64,000 nucleotides of DNA from Rhabdothermincola sediminis (GTDB lineage: Bacteria; Actinomycetota; Acidimicrobiia; Acidimicrobiales; Acidimicrobilacustridaceae), in NCBI RefSeq assembly GCF_014805525.1, contig NZ_JACFSZ010000010.1, positions 62,001-126,000 of the forward strand. Reading direction: 5' to 3'. A model generated the notes under the pieces. The model did not search any database. It saw nothing but the letters and a program-made list of their open reading frames with translations, and was not told the origin of the DNA. The position numbers and the translations under genes are program-made. This document shows, piece by piece, positions 25,089 through 33,621 of this stretch (within the stretch, counting starts at the first letter, position 1; each line of letters opens with the position of its first letter).

Positions 25089-26867
25089 CTACAGGTACTG
25101 GCCGGTCGCTACCCGTTCGATGGCCCGCCCGCCCTCTGCCGCCTCGTCGTCATGGCGCTTGATGAGCGTGCGCACGTAGATGATGCGCTCGCCTTTCTTC
25201 CCCGAAATCTTGGCCCAATCGTCGGGGTTGGTCGTGTTCGGCAGGTCTTCGTGCTCCTTGTACTCCTGGTGGATGGACTCGATCAGGTCCGACACCCGGA
25301 TGCCCTTGGTCTGCTGGGTGATGTACCGCTTGATCGCCAGCTTCTTCGCTCGGCGCACGATGTTCTCGATCATGGCGCCGGAGGAGAAGTCCTTGAAGTA
25401 CATCACCTCCTTGTCGCCGTTCTGGTAGGTGACCTCGAGGAACTGGTTCTGCTCGCTGGTCTGGTACATCTCCCCGACGGTCTGCTCGATCATCGCCTGT
25501 ACGGCCTTGGCGGGATCCCCCCCACCGAGGCGCGCCACCTCGGCGGGATCGAGTGGGAGGTCCGGCGTCAGGTAGCGGGCGAAGATCTGCATGGCGGCGG
25601 ACTCGTCAGGTCGCTCGATCTTGATCTTCACGTCGAGCCGTCCCGGCCGCAGGATCGCGGGGTCGATGAGGTCCTCCCGGTTGGAGGCGCCGATCACGAT
25701 CACGTTCTTCAGTGCCTCGACCCCGTCGATCTCCGCCAGGAGCTGCGGGACGATCGTCGATTCCATGTCGGAGCTGATGCCGGTGCCACGGGTGCGGAAC
25801 AGGGAGTCCATCTCGTCGAAGAACACGATGACCGGCCAGCCTTCCTCGCTCTTCTCCCTGGCCCGCTGGAACACCAGGCGGATCTGGCGCTCCGTCTCGC
25901 CCACGTACTTGTTGAGCAGCTCCGGGCCTTTGATGTTGAGGAAGTAGCTGCGGGCCTCCTTGTCGCCACTGCGCTCGGCCACCTTCTTGGCGAGGGAGTT
26001 CGCCACCGCCTTGGCGATGAGGGTCTTGCCGCAGCCTGGCGGGCCGTAGAGCAGGATGCCCTTGGGGGCAGGGAGCTTGTGCTCCGCGAACAGCTCCTGG
26101 TGGAGGAAGGGCAGCTCGACCGCGTCGGTGATCTGCTCGATCTGGCTGTCGAGCCCGCCGACGTCGTCGTAGGTGATGTCCGGCACCTCCTCCAGGACGA
26201 GCTCCTCCACCTCCGGTCGGGGGAGCCGCTCCAGGAGGAGGTTGCTGCGCCCGTCGAGCATGACCGAGTCACCGGCTCGCAGCTTGCTGCCGACCAGGTG
26301 CTCGGCCAGCTCCACCACGCGCTCCTCGTCGGCCCGGCCGACGATCATCGCCCGCCGACCGTCGTCGAGCAGCTCCTTGAAGGTCACGACCTCGCCGGTG
26401 ATCTCCGGGCCGCGGGCCATGACCACGTTGAGGGATTCGTTGAGGACCACCTCCGCGCCGCGCACCAGCTCGTCGGGCCCGAGGTCGGGGTGTACCGAGA
26501 CGCGCATCTTGCGCCCACCACTGAAGACGTCGACGGTGCCGTCGTCGTTCACCCCGATCAGCGTGCCGTACGCAGCCGGTGGCTGGGTCAGCTTGTCGAC
26601 CTCGTCCCGGAGCGCGGCGATGTGCTCCCTCGCCTCCCGCAGGGTGTAGGTGAGCTTCTCGTTCTGCGACACGGCCTGCGCCAGCTGGCCCTTGGTCTCG
26701 AGCAGCCGTTCCTCGAGGGTGCGGACGCGCTTGGGGGCGTCCTGCAGGCGGCGCCGAAGGGAGATCACCTCCTCCTCGAGGGTCTTGGCCTGCTCGCGCA
26801 GCTCGGCCATCTCCCGTTCGTAGGCGGCGAGTCGGCGTTCGTATTCGGCCTCGTTGACGGGACCCAC
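25089..26867 (-). CDS. mpa: proteasome-activating AAA+ ATPase Mpa/ARC
   Basis: 592 residues: an N-terminal coiled coil (about 4-95) that binds Pup, an OB-fold interdomain, then one AAA+ module with Walker A GPPGCGKT, Walker [13 protein letters not shown] and the arginine-finger region [11 protein letters not shown]. The C-terminus is GQYL, with the penultimate Tyr used to dock on the alpha ring. It unfolds pupylated proteins and threads them into PrcAB. It is the first gene of the minus-strand proteasome cluster; the 292-base upstream gap should hold its promoter. Confidence 0.96.
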   Translation of the reverse strand: MGPVNEAEYERRLAAYEREMAELREQAKTLEEEVISLRRRLQDAPKRVRTLEERLLETKGQLAQAVSQNEKLTYTLREAREHIAALRDEVDKLTQPPAAYGTLIGVNDDGTVDVFSGGRKMRVSVHPDLGPDELVRGAEVVLNESLNVVMARGPEITGEVVTFKELLDDGRRAMIVGRADEERVVELAEHLVGSKLRAGDSVMLDGRSNLLLERLPRPEVEELVLEEVPDITYDDVGGLDSQIEQITDAVELPFLHQELFAEHKLPAPKGILLYGPPGCGKTLIAKAVANSLAKKVAERSGDKEARSYFLNIKGPELLNKYVGETERQIRLVFQRAREKSEEGWPVIVFFDEMDSLFRTRGTGISSDMESTIVPQLLAEIDGVEALKNVIVIGASNREDLIDPAILRPGRLDVKIKIERPDESAAMQIFARYLTPDLPLDPAEVARLGGGDPAKAVQAMIEQTVGEMYQTSEQNQFLEVTYQNGDKEVMYFKDFSSGAMIENIVRRAKKLAIKRYITQQTKGIRVSDLIESIHQEYKEHEDLPNTTNPDDWAKISGKKGERIIYVRTLIKRHDDEAAEGGRAIERVATGQYL

Positions 26868-27159
26868 CTCCTCGTTCGTGGTCTCTCCGGACCCTACACG
26901 CGTGCCTCGCGGAATCGGCGGAGTGGAACGGGCGAGATTCGTGGGCCCCGCCGGACCCCACCTCTGTCGTGGCCGGCTGCCGGGGCCGTGGGCGGCAGGA
27001 TGATTTCCCCGGAGATCTCGTTTTTATTCTGGAGGCAGGTAGAGTGCTAGAGAACCGCTGGCAGACCGGCACCGGTCAGACGAGCGGGACCGATATCCGC
27101 GAGCCGCGCAGCCGGCAGAGCCGACACCACGACACACGTAGAAAGGTACGGGCGCAACC
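26868..27159. promoter_or_regulatory. divergent intergenic region between mpa and ferredoxin
   Basis: A 292-base gene-free gap lies between divergent starts, so promoters for both directions are expected. A locally AT-rich patch (27016-27055, including GTTTTTATTC and TAGAGT) stands out from the GC-rich surroundings and could be a promoter core for the plus-strand ferredoxin. No firm -35/-10 pair could be assigned. Confidence 0.4.
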
Positions 27160-27396
27160 ATGAAGGTCTGGATCGACCAGGATCTCTGCACCGGCGATGG
27201 CCTCTGCGAAGAGATCGCCCCCGACGTGTTCACCCTCCTCGACGACGGGCTGGCCTACGTCAAGGAAGGCGACAAGGTGTTCAGCGATCCCGGCGGTGCC
27301 GAGGGGCTCGCGAACGTCCCTGCGGGCCAGGAGGAGGCGGTCATCGAGGCTGCCGAGGAGTGCCCCGGCGAATGCATCTTCATCGAGGTGGACTGA
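27160..27396 (+). CDS. small [3Fe-4S]/[4Fe-4S]-type ferredoxin
   Basis: 78 residues with cysteines at C10, C16, C68 and C72 (DLCTGDGLC near the start, EECPGEC near the end). The C-x5-C plus C-x3-C layout is that of single-cluster ferredoxins of actinobacteria that serve cytochromes P450 and other oxidoreductases. The protein is acidic. A ribosome site (GAAAGGT) lies a few bases upstream. No partner reductase or P450 is nearby. A hairpin follows at 27470. Confidence 0.92.
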   Translation: MKVWIDQDLCTGDGLCEEIAPDVFTLLDDGLAYVKEGDKVFSDPGGAEGLANVPAGQEEAVIEAAEECPGECIFIEVD

Positions 27397-27469
27397 GCCC
27401 GAGGCTCGGGTGCTGACGACCGAGCGGCCGCCACCGCTCGCACCGGCTGCACGGAGCACCGTGTTCGGA

Positions 27470-27490
27470 GGGGGGCCTCAGCGGCCCCCC
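27470..27490. terminator. hairpin between convergent ferredoxin and MarP-like genes
   Basis: A perfect stem GGGGGGCC/GGCCCCCC closes a five-base loop. It sits between the two convergent stops (27396 and 27507) and could act in both directions. No T-run follows on either side. Confidence 0.5.
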
Positions 27491-27506
27491 GTTCGCGTCC
27501 AGCGGG

Positions 27507-28670
27507 TCACAGGCAGGGCCCCGTCCCCACCGGCGCTGCGCCGGTGACCTCCCCGAGGAGCGCCTCGAGCTCGCCGGCAGTCAGCGCATAGGCGGTGCTG
27601 GCCCGCTCGGTCGACACCGCGAACACCACGCCGACGACCCGGCCGTCGGACCGCACCACCGGTGCACCCGAGTCGCCCCCCGCGAGCGCGGCGTGCAGCT
27701 CGAGCACCTTGCGATCGGCCACGCCCGTGTCGTAGATGTCACGGCCCGTGGCGTTCAGCTCCCGGGCTACCAGGAACGGAGCGACTCGCAGCGGCCCGCC
27801 ACCGGGATGGCCGAACACCCCTCCCACCTGCCGCGGCGCCGCCCGATCCCGGGGCAGCGGCGGCCGGTCGAGGCGACGCACCGAGAGCAGCGCCAGATCG
27901 CGATCGGGGTCGAAGCCCACCACCTCCGCGTCCAGCGAGCGGCCGTCCTCGCGCACCACCGTCGTCCTGCGGCTCCCCGCCACCACGTGGGCGTTGGTCG
28001 CCACCAGTCCCTCCCCGACCACGAAGCCCGTGCCGTTCTGGATCCGACGGCAGGCGAGCGCCTCCACCTTCAGCACGGAGCGTTGAACCCGCTCCGCCAC
28101 CGCCGGGGACATCCCGGTCTCGGATGGCGGCAAGCCCGGATCGCCCGAGGGATCGAGGGCAGTGAAGACCGTCGGGAAGCGATCCTCGCCCACGATGGAC
28201 CGCAGCGCGCTGGTGGCGTCCGGGGGTGGCGGCAGGTGGGACTGGAGCTGCCGAGCCACCCACGACTCGGATGTCTGCCGCTCCAGCCATCCCGGTGCGC
28301 TCGCGGCCAACGGGAGCAGAACCCAGGCCAGCACCACGACGCCGAGCACGCTGGCCAGCGCCCCCAGCGCGCCGTCGAGGGTCGTGCCCGCCCTCGTCCG
28401 CATCGGCGGCCGGACGTAGGCGCCCAGGAGATAGCCGATCGCCTGCCCGAGGAACATGGTGCTCATGAGCAGGGTCACGGCCACCAGCAGCACGACCGCG
28501 TGAGCGGCGTCCTCGACCTGGGCGAGCACCAGCGGCAGCAGCCGGGCCCCGAGCGCGAGGCCGGCGAGCGCTCCGAGCCACGAGAGCACCCGGGTCACGA
28601 AACCGATCCGGTACCCCACCAAGGCCACGATCGTCGCCAGCGCGACGAACACAGCATCGAGGGCGTTCAC
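27507..28670 (-). CDS. marP: MarP-like membrane serine protease with CvpA domain
   Basis: 387 residues. Four hydrophobic segments (about 5-120) form a CvpA-type membrane domain. A trypsin-like protease domain follows with the catalytic triad in TNAHVV, DPDRDLALL and ALAGGDSGAPV. The layout is that of mycobacterial MarP (Rv3671c), a periplasmic-facing protease needed for acid and oxidative stress survival. It lies nine bases downstream of trmI and probably shares its operon. Confidence 0.88.
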   Translation of the reverse strand: MNALDAVFVALATIVALVGYRIGFVTRVLSWLGALAGLALGARLLPLVLAQVEDAAHAVVLLVAVTLLMSTMFLGQAIGYLLGAYVRPPMRTRAGTTLDGALGALASVLGVVVLAWVLLPLAASAPGWLERQTSESWVARQLQSHLPPPPDATSALRSIVGEDRFPTVFTALDPSGDPGLPPSETGMSPAVAERVQRSVLKVEALACRRIQNGTGFVVGEGLVATNAHVVAGSRRTTVVREDGRSLDAEVVGFDPDRDLALLSVRRLDRPPLPRDRAAPRQVGGVFGHPGGGPLRVAPFLVARELNATGRDIYDTGVADRKVLELHAALAGGDSGAPVVRSDGRVVGVVFAVSTERASTAYALTAGELEALLGEVTGAAPVGTGPCL

Positions 28671-28679
28671 CCTGGGTCC

Positions 28680-29453
28680 TCAGCCGCCGAGGAGGCGAGC
28701 GTGGGTCAGGAACCCGGTGTGGGCGACCATCCGGTGGTCCGGTCGAACGGCCTGGCCGTCGACGTGCCAGCTACGGCTCAAGACCTCGACCGTCTCGGCG
28801 AGGTCGAAGCGGCTGGCGTCGAGGGCTTCGCGCAGCTGCATCACCTGCACCACCGACGGGGTGTAGGCGAGCAGCACCCCGCCGGGGTGCAGCGCCAGCT
28901 CCGCGTGCTTGACCACCTGCCAGGGCTCGGGGAGGTCGAGGACGATGCGGTCCAGATCTCGCAGGTCGATCCCCTCGTAGCAGTCGCGGACCTCGACCCG
29001 GTACCGCGCCAACGCCTCGTCGCCGAGGAAGGCCGCCACGTTGTTCCGGGCCCGGGAGGCGAAGTCGTCTCGGATCTCGTAGCCGGTGACCTCGGCCCCG
29101 GCACGGAGCAAGGTCATCGACAGCGCGCCCGAGCCCACGCCGGACTCGAGCACCCGCGCGCCGGGGAAGATGTCCGCCAGCATGAGGATCGGCCCGAGAT
29201 CCTTTGGATAGATGACCTGCGCACCCCGTGGCATCTTGAGCACGAAATCGGCGAGCGTCGGCCGGACCGCCACGTAGGGGCTGCCTTTGGTCGACCGCAC
29301 CGTTGCTCCCTCGCCCACGCCGATGATCTGGTCGTGCTCCACGTACCCCGCGTGGGAATGGAACTGGCCACCGGGCCGGAGGTTCACCAGGTAACGGCGC
29401 TTCTTCTGGTCGATGAGCAGCGCTCGATCGCCGGCTCGGAACTGCCGGCTCAC
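28680..29453 (-). CDS. trmI: tRNA (adenine-58-N1)-methyltransferase TrmI
   Basis: 257 residues from a GTG at 29453 that overlaps the upstream gene's stop by four bases; the longer frame upstream is a shadow. It has the N-terminal beta domain of TrmI (VNLRPGGQFHSHAG), then KDLGPILMLADIFPGARVLESGVGSGALSM with the SAM site, and LDLPEPWQVV. It makes m1A58 in the T-loop of tRNA. The gene next to a TtuA-like sulfurtransferase is notable because m1A58 and 2-thiolation of base 54 act on the same loop. Confidence 0.92.
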   Translation of the reverse strand: MSRQFRAGDRALLIDQKKRRYLVNLRPGGQFHSHAGYVEHDQIIGVGEGATVRSTKGSPYVAVRPTLADFVLKMPRGAQVIYPKDLGPILMLADIFPGARVLESGVGSGALSMTLLRAGAEVTGYEIRDDFASRARNNVAAFLGDEALARYRVEVRDCYEGIDLRDLDRIVLDLPEPWQVVKHAELALHPGGVLLAYTPSVVQVMQLREALDASRFDLAETVEVLSRSWHVDGQAVRPDHRMVAHTGFLTHARLLGG

Positions 29454-30412
29454 GACGGGCGCACTCCGCTGCCGGCGCTCAGCTCGACGGGCACGGAGCC
29501 TCCAGCGCGCTCCCCTGTCACCCGCTCCACGAGGCGGCAGAAGGCGCACACCTCGGTGACGGTGGGGGCACCGCAGGCCGAGCAGGGACGGAGAGCGGCC
29601 TGGTCCGCCTCGATCCCGGCCCGGAAACGCTCGGAGGCCCGGGCCAGGAACCCGAAGTAGAAGTCGTGCTTGCTGCCCGGCGACTGCTGCTCGATGGCGT
29701 TGAGGGCCTCCTTGTACCCGAGGTGCTTGTTCCCGGCCGACATGGGGCACTCCTCCACGATGTAGTCGATGCCCCGCAGTACGCAGTAGGCAGCCATCTC
29801 ACGCTCGGTGAGCCTGACGAGTGGCTTCACCTTGCGGGGGAACCCGTCTCGCTCCGGGAGCACCGGGAGCTGGCGGGCGAGGTAGTCGACCTGCCAGCGC
29901 AGCACGTTGCCGAACAGCACCGCTGCCTCGTCGTCGAGGTTGTGGCCGGTGGCCACGACGTCGTAGCCACCTTCGACCGCGACTCGGTCGAAGACGTGCC
30001 GCTTGGCCAACCCGCAGGCGGAGCACGGCACCCGCCGGGCGGCGCGCGAGCCGGTGGGGATGTCGAAGCCGTACCGCTCCCGCAGGTCGACCTCGATCAG
30101 CCGCAGGTCGCGGCTCGCCGCGAACCGCCGGGCGTGGTCACCGGAGGTGTCGCTGTAGTCGCCGATACCCAGCCCGAGGTAGAGGCCGTCGGCCTCGTAA
30201 CCCAGGGAGCTGAGCAGGTCCCACGCGGCCAGGGAGTCCTTCCCTCCGGAGACGGCGACGAGCACCCGCTCACCAGGCCCGATCATCGAGAACTCCTCGA
30301 TCGCCTTGGTCACCTGGTCCCGGCACAAGCGCAGGAAGTGCTCGCCGCAGAACCCGGCGTTGTGCCTGCGGATGTCGATGACCGCCGGCTGGCGGCACAC
30401 CCGGCACTTCAT
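29450..30412 (-). CDS. TtuA/TtcA-like tRNA 2-thiolation enzyme (PP-loop ATPase)
   Basis: 320 residues: an N-terminal zinc finger (C3, C6, C22, H25), the PP-loop SGGKDS (55-60), VPCSACGLAKR and VEECPMSAGN each carrying a candidate catalytic or cluster cysteine, and a C-terminal zinc finger (CSACG, CAFC). This is the domain order of TtuA, which thiolates base 54 of tRNA using sulfur from a ubiquitin-like carrier. A ThiS-like carrier gene directly upstream overlaps it (TGATG). TtcA (C32 thiolation) is the alternative, but it lacks the double zinc finger and the carrier partner. Confidence 0.85.
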   Translation of the reverse strand: MKCRVCRQPAVIDIRRHNAGFCGEHFLRLCRDQVTKAIEEFSMIGPGERVLVAVSGGKDSLAAWDLLSSLGYEADGLYLGLGIGDYSDTSGDHARRFAASRDLRLIEVDLRERYGFDIPTGSRAARRVPCSACGLAKRHVFDRVAVEGGYDVVATGHNLDDEAAVLFGNVLRWQVDYLARQLPVLPERDGFPRKVKPLVRLTEREMAAYCVLRGIDYIVEECPMSAGNKHLGYKEALNAIEQQSPGSKHDFYFGFLARASERFRAGIEADQAALRPCSACGAPTVTEVCAFCRLVERVTGERAGGSVPVELSAGSGVRPS

Positions 30413-30621
30413 CAGAACGCCCCGCCAGAGATCACGGGCCGGATCTCGATCACGTCATCGTCCTGCAGCACGACGTCGCTCGTGACCAGCGTGTCCCCGC
30501 GGATCACGAGGACGGACTCCCGGTTGATGTCGAGCCGGGCCAAGAGGTGCTGGACGCTCAGGGGTCCAGCGACGTCGAGCTCTCGATCGGGATTGCGGAG
30601 GCGAACCTTCACGGTGCCCAT
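30412..30621 (-). CDS. ThiS/MoaD/TtuB-like ubiquitin-fold sulfur carrier ending in Gly-Gly-Ala-Phe
   Basis: 69 residues with the beta-grasp pattern of ThiS-type carriers (VSVQHLLARLDI, then DTLVTSDVVLQDDDVIEIRPVISGG). The C-terminus is GGAF instead of a terminal GG, so two residues would have to be removed before activation as a thiocarboxylate. It overlaps the TtuA-like gene by one base, which makes it the likely sulfur donor (TtuB role). Function is inferred from family and neighbours. Confidence 0.82.
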   Translation of the reverse strand: MGTVKVRLRNPDRELDVAGPLSVQHLLARLDINRESVLVIRGDTLVTSDVVLQDDDVIEIRPVISGGAF

Positions 30622-30690
30622 GATGGCCCGACCTGGCCCCGATGCCGAAGCGGACCGTCCACCGCGCCGTCGCCGGATCCGAGCGGGCGC

Positions 30691-30927
30691 TCAGCGTGCA
30701 CCGCGAGCACGACCCCTCCTGGCCGAGGGCGCACGTGCCGTGATCACGAGCTGCTCGCCCGGCTCCAGGACCTCCCGGAAGACGACCTCCTCCTCACGCC
30801 GGACCGCCCAGCGCAAGGCTCGAGCGCCCCAGGCGAGGCCCCCCACGACGAGCCACAGCCGGTTCCCTCCGATGAGGCCTCGGGTGATGCCTTCGGTGCG
30901 CGCTCGGCGGAGCAGGCCCGCCAGCAT
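30691..30927 (-). CDS. small basic membrane-associated protein, function unknown
   Basis: 78 residues from an ATG at 30927 that overlaps the upstream stop by one base (TGATG). One weak hydrophobic segment (about 20-35) is followed by an Arg-rich tail. It is the third gene of a three-gene set of small membrane proteins (30691-31474). No family was recognised. Confidence 0.6.
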   Translation of the reverse strand: MLAGLLRRARTEGITRGLIGGNRLWLVVGGLAWGARALRWAVRREEEVVFREVLEPGEQLVITARAPSARRGRARGAR

Positions 30928-31139
30928 CAGACCCTCCGGATCTCGACGATCGTGCGCACCTTCCGGCCTCGCCGGCGACCGAGCAGGAACGCCACGGCCA
31001 CCACGGTGACCACGACCGCCACAGCGACCAGGCCGGCGTAGTTGCGGGCCTCGTCCTCGATCAGCTCCACCTCGCCTTGGATCTCCCTGAACTTCGCTTC
31101 GATGTCGTCGCGGGTGATCCGCTGGGCCGGGTTGCTCAT
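30927..31139 (-). CDS. small DUF3618-like membrane protein
   Basis: 70 residues: a charged N-terminal helix (ITRDDIEAKFREIQGEVEL) followed by one membrane span (about 38-55) and a basic tail (GRRRGRKVR). The layout resembles the DUF3618 family often found next to holin-X-like genes. The start overlaps the stop of the upstream gene by four bases (ATGA), and its own stop overlaps the next start. Confidence 0.68.
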   Translation of the reverse strand: MSNPAQRITRDDIEAKFREIQGEVELIEDEARNYAGLVAVAVVVTVVAVAFLLGRRRGRKVRTIVEIRRV

Positions 31140-31474
31140 CGTGGTCCCTCCCGGGTGCTGCGCTGGGCGTGCGGCCCGCGGGTGATGCGGCTGGCGGCGA
31201 GGACCGCGAGCAGCAGGAGGGCCACCGCGACGATCGCGTAGGGCACGGCCGACCAGGCACCGTCGAAGGTGTCGCCGGTCTCGGTCTGCAGGGCCCGCAA
31301 GGCAGCCAGGGCGAGGAAGAACGTGCCCAGCGAGAGCAGTAGCGCCCCTGACAGCCCGAACGCCAGGTACCGGCCGAGGTCGCGAAGCGGGTCGACCGTC
31401 TCCTGCTTCGCGTAGCCCTTGAGGAGCTCCCACAGCTCCTGGGCGATGTCGGCTACGGGCTTCTGCTTGGTCAC
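31136..31474 (-). CDS. putative actinobacterial holin-X-like/phage-holin-superfamily membrane protein
   Basis: 112 residues from a GTG at 31474. An amphipathic N-terminus (VADIAQELWELLKGYAKQE) is followed by two membrane spans (about 36-60 and 76-95). This is the pattern of the chromosomal holin-X-like proteins (Phage_holin_3_6 type), whose role is unclear. No phage genes are nearby, so lysis is unlikely. It heads a small overlapping operon. Confidence 0.65.
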   Translation of the reverse strand: MTKQKPVADIAQELWELLKGYAKQETVDPLRDLGRYLAFGLSGALLLSLGTFFLALAALRALQTETGDTFDGAWSAVPYAIVAVALLLLAVLAASRITRGPHAQRSTREGPR

Positions 31475-31625
31475 AGCGGTCCTTCGTCGATCCTCGGCCT
31501 CGGTACGGGCTGGACGGGCCACCCGCCTGCGCAGGGCACGTTACCCAGGCCGGGTCCCCGCAGCACGAACCGTCCGGCGCCGCGGCCGCCGGTCTGGCGC
31601 GAGCCGGTTTCTCTAGGCTGTCGCC

Positions 31626-32948
31626 ATGCAGTGTTGGCGGTGCCGTTCCGAGGTCGACGACGGCGAAGAGGTGTGCCCGACCTGTGGGTGGCAATTCGCC
31701 CCCGCCCCGCCCGCTGACCGGGCCGCGACGGCATCCTCGACCCCTCCCGCCCAGCCCCCGGTTCCCCCGAGCGAGCCACCCGCTCCTGTTGCGCCCAGGG
31801 AGGTCGCGGCCCCTGTCGCGGCGTCAGGTGTCCCGGGCGAGCGAAGCCCCCAGCCGTCCCCCGAGCCGCACCCGCCGCGAACACCAGGTGGGCCCACCCC
31901 CAGATCCGGCCCGAACTGGCTGCTCATCGGCGGCATCGTGATCCTTCTCGCAGCCCTGGCGGCGGGCATCGCGATGGTGGCGGGGGGCGGCAACGGCGGC
32001 GATGACGCCGACCTCGCAGCCGAGGGCACGACCACCACCGCAGCAGTCACGTCCTTCCCGCCCCCGCCGGCGATCGAGGTCCCCCCGGGCGGCTTCAGCG
32101 CCGAGCAGATCGCCGTTCACTTCGGGGATGCCGTGTGGCGGGTGGAGGCCTCAGGTTGCGGGGTGGAGACCAGCGGGAGCGGGTTCGCGATCAGCCCGCG
32201 CCACGTGGTCACGAACTGGCACGTGGTGGTCGGTGACACGGAGCCGGAGCTGGTCTCCCGCAACGGCGAGCGCATCCCGGGCCACGTCGTGGGCATGAGC
32301 AAGAGCCCTGACGTGGCGCTGATCGTGGTCGACCAGCCGCTGAGCTCGTATCTCGCGTGGGCGGACACCGCGACCCTCGTCGAGGGTCAGCCGCTCGTCG
32401 CGCTCGGCTATCCCCGCCCCCTGCGCACCTTCACGGTCACCGAGCTGAGCATCATGAGCTTCGACCGGAGCGGGGAGCGCCGCATAGGCATGTCGGTCGA
32501 CGGTCGCATCGACCGTGGCAACAGCGGAGGGCCGTCGTTGACCACCGACGGCAAGGTGGCGGGTATCAACACCGCGGTGAACATCAACCAGGGCGCTGCC
32601 CTCGGCGCGCTCAGCGGAGGAGGGTTCCAGGTGGTGCCCTACCTGGAGACCTACGAGGGGGTCAAGGCGTCGCTCGACTCGTTCCTGGCGGACACCTCCC
32701 GCAAGACCGTGCCCCCCGACTGTGCGAAGCTCGATCCACGCAAGGCCAAGTCCTACGGCGACAACGCTCAGCTCGACGAGCAGTGGGAGCTGTGCGATGC
32801 CGGTAACTCGTACGCCTGTGACCTGCTCGTGCAGGAATCGGCGCCCGACTCGGACTACTACCAGTTCGGGGTGACCTGCGGAGCCCGCATGCCGGTGGCG
32901 GGGTACTGCCTGGCCCGGTGGGGGCCGCAGCTTCCGCCCAGGGGTTGA
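31626..32948 (+). CDS. zinc-ribbon/TM-anchored trypsin-like serine protease
   Basis: 440 residues. An N-terminal zinc ribbon (CWRCRSEVDDGEEVCPTCGW, residues 3-22) is followed by a Pro-rich linker to about 97, one membrane span (about 98-120), a Thr/Pro stalk and a protease domain. The triad is in TNWHVV, SPDVALIVV and DRGNSGGP. The C-terminal 90 residues hold several Cys, probably disulfide-bonded. The ribbon would be cytoplasmic and the protease outside, so it may link an internal signal to external proteolysis. Substrate is unknown. Confidence 0.85.
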   Translation: MQCWRCRSEVDDGEEVCPTCGWQFAPAPPADRAATASSTPPAQPPVPPSEPPAPVAPREVAAPVAASGVPGERSPQPSPEPHPPRTPGGPTPRSGPNWLLIGGIVILLAALAAGIAMVAGGGNGGDDADLAAEGTTTTAAVTSFPPPPAIEVPPGGFSAEQIAVHFGDAVWRVEASGCGVETSGSGFAISPRHVVTNWHVVVGDTEPELVSRNGERIPGHVVGMSKSPDVALIVVDQPLSSYLAWADTATLVEGQPLVALGYPRPLRTFTVTELSIMSFDRSGERRIGMSVDGRIDRGNSGGPSLTTDGKVAGINTAVNINQGAALGALSGGGFQVVPYLETYEGVKASLDSFLADTSRKTVPPDCAKLDPRKAKSYGDNAQLDEQWELCDAGNSYACDLLVQESAPDSDYYQFGVTCGARMPVAGYCLARWGPQLPPRG

Positions 32949-32951
32949 GGC

Positions 32952-33593
32952 TCAGGCCGGCCCGACGTCGCCGTCGAGCCGCATGCCCGCGAGGAGTACC
33001 TCGCGGGCTTCGTCCAGCAGTCCGATGAGCAGCTCGACGCGAGCCTGCGTGGACGGTGCCGACAGCAAGCGGTACTGATCGGCGGGCCCCAGCGGCGAGA
33101 GCGCACAGAGCCGATAGCTGGCCAGGATCGGGTCGTCAGGCACCTCGAGCTCCACGGGGATCCCGCGACCTCCCGCCTCGGAGAACGCCGCTAGGAGGCG
33201 CCGCAGGCTCGCCGCAGCGGAGGCCACCAGCGAGGGCAGCGCTGCCGATGGCGCTGGATCAGGCCACGGCTCCACCTCCGCTCTCGGATAGGGGTCGTCG
33301 GCGAGCCACCGCACGACCCGCAGGCGCTCGATCCCGACGCCCAGCAGGGTCCAGCGCCTGTCGGCCAGCTCCACCGGGTCGACGATGGCGGCGCGGGTAC
33401 CCACCGACGCCCGGACGTCGCCACCGCCGACCTCGCTCCCCCGCTCGATGAGCACGACCCCGAAGCCATCCTGCCCCGCGAGGCAGTCGCGCATCATCCG
33501 GCGGTATCGAGGCTCGAAGACCTGCAGGGGCACCGCCCCCGTGGGCTGGAGAACCGTGCCGAGCGGGAACATCGGCAGGACGGGCACCGTCAC
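32952..33593 (-). CDS. LON substrate-binding domain protein
   Basis: 213 residues from a GTG. The start MFPLGTVLQPTGAVPLQVFEPRYRRM is the LON N-domain signature. No ATPase or protease domain follows, so it is a stand-alone LON-domain protein as found widely in actinobacteria, probably a protein-binding module. It is convergent with the serine protease gene, three bases apart. Confidence 0.88.
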   Translation of the reverse strand: MTVPVLPMFPLGTVLQPTGAVPLQVFEPRYRRMMRDCLAGQDGFGVVLIERGSEVGGGDVRASVGTRAAIVDPVELADRRWTLLGVGIERLRVVRWLADDPYPRAEVEPWPDPAPSAALPSLVASAAASLRRLLAAFSEAGGRGIPVELEVPDDPILASYRLCALSPLGPADQYRLLSAPSTQARVELLIGLLDEAREVLLAGMRLDGDVGPA

Positions 33594-33621
33594 CCAGCCT
33601 ATGCCCGGTACCGGGCGGGCC

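Noticed and set aside
25152-27050. 632-codon plus-strand frame opposite mpa
   Set aside because: Mpa is complete with all AAA+ motifs on the minus strand; the antisense frame is compositional.
27693-29660. 655-codon plus-strand frame opposite marP and trmI
   Set aside because: It spans two genuine minus-strand genes and contains no recognisable domain.
31136-31474. Phage lysis cassette suggested by the holin-like protein
   Set aside because: No endolysin or phage gene is nearby, and chromosomal holin-X-like proteins are common in actinobacteria.
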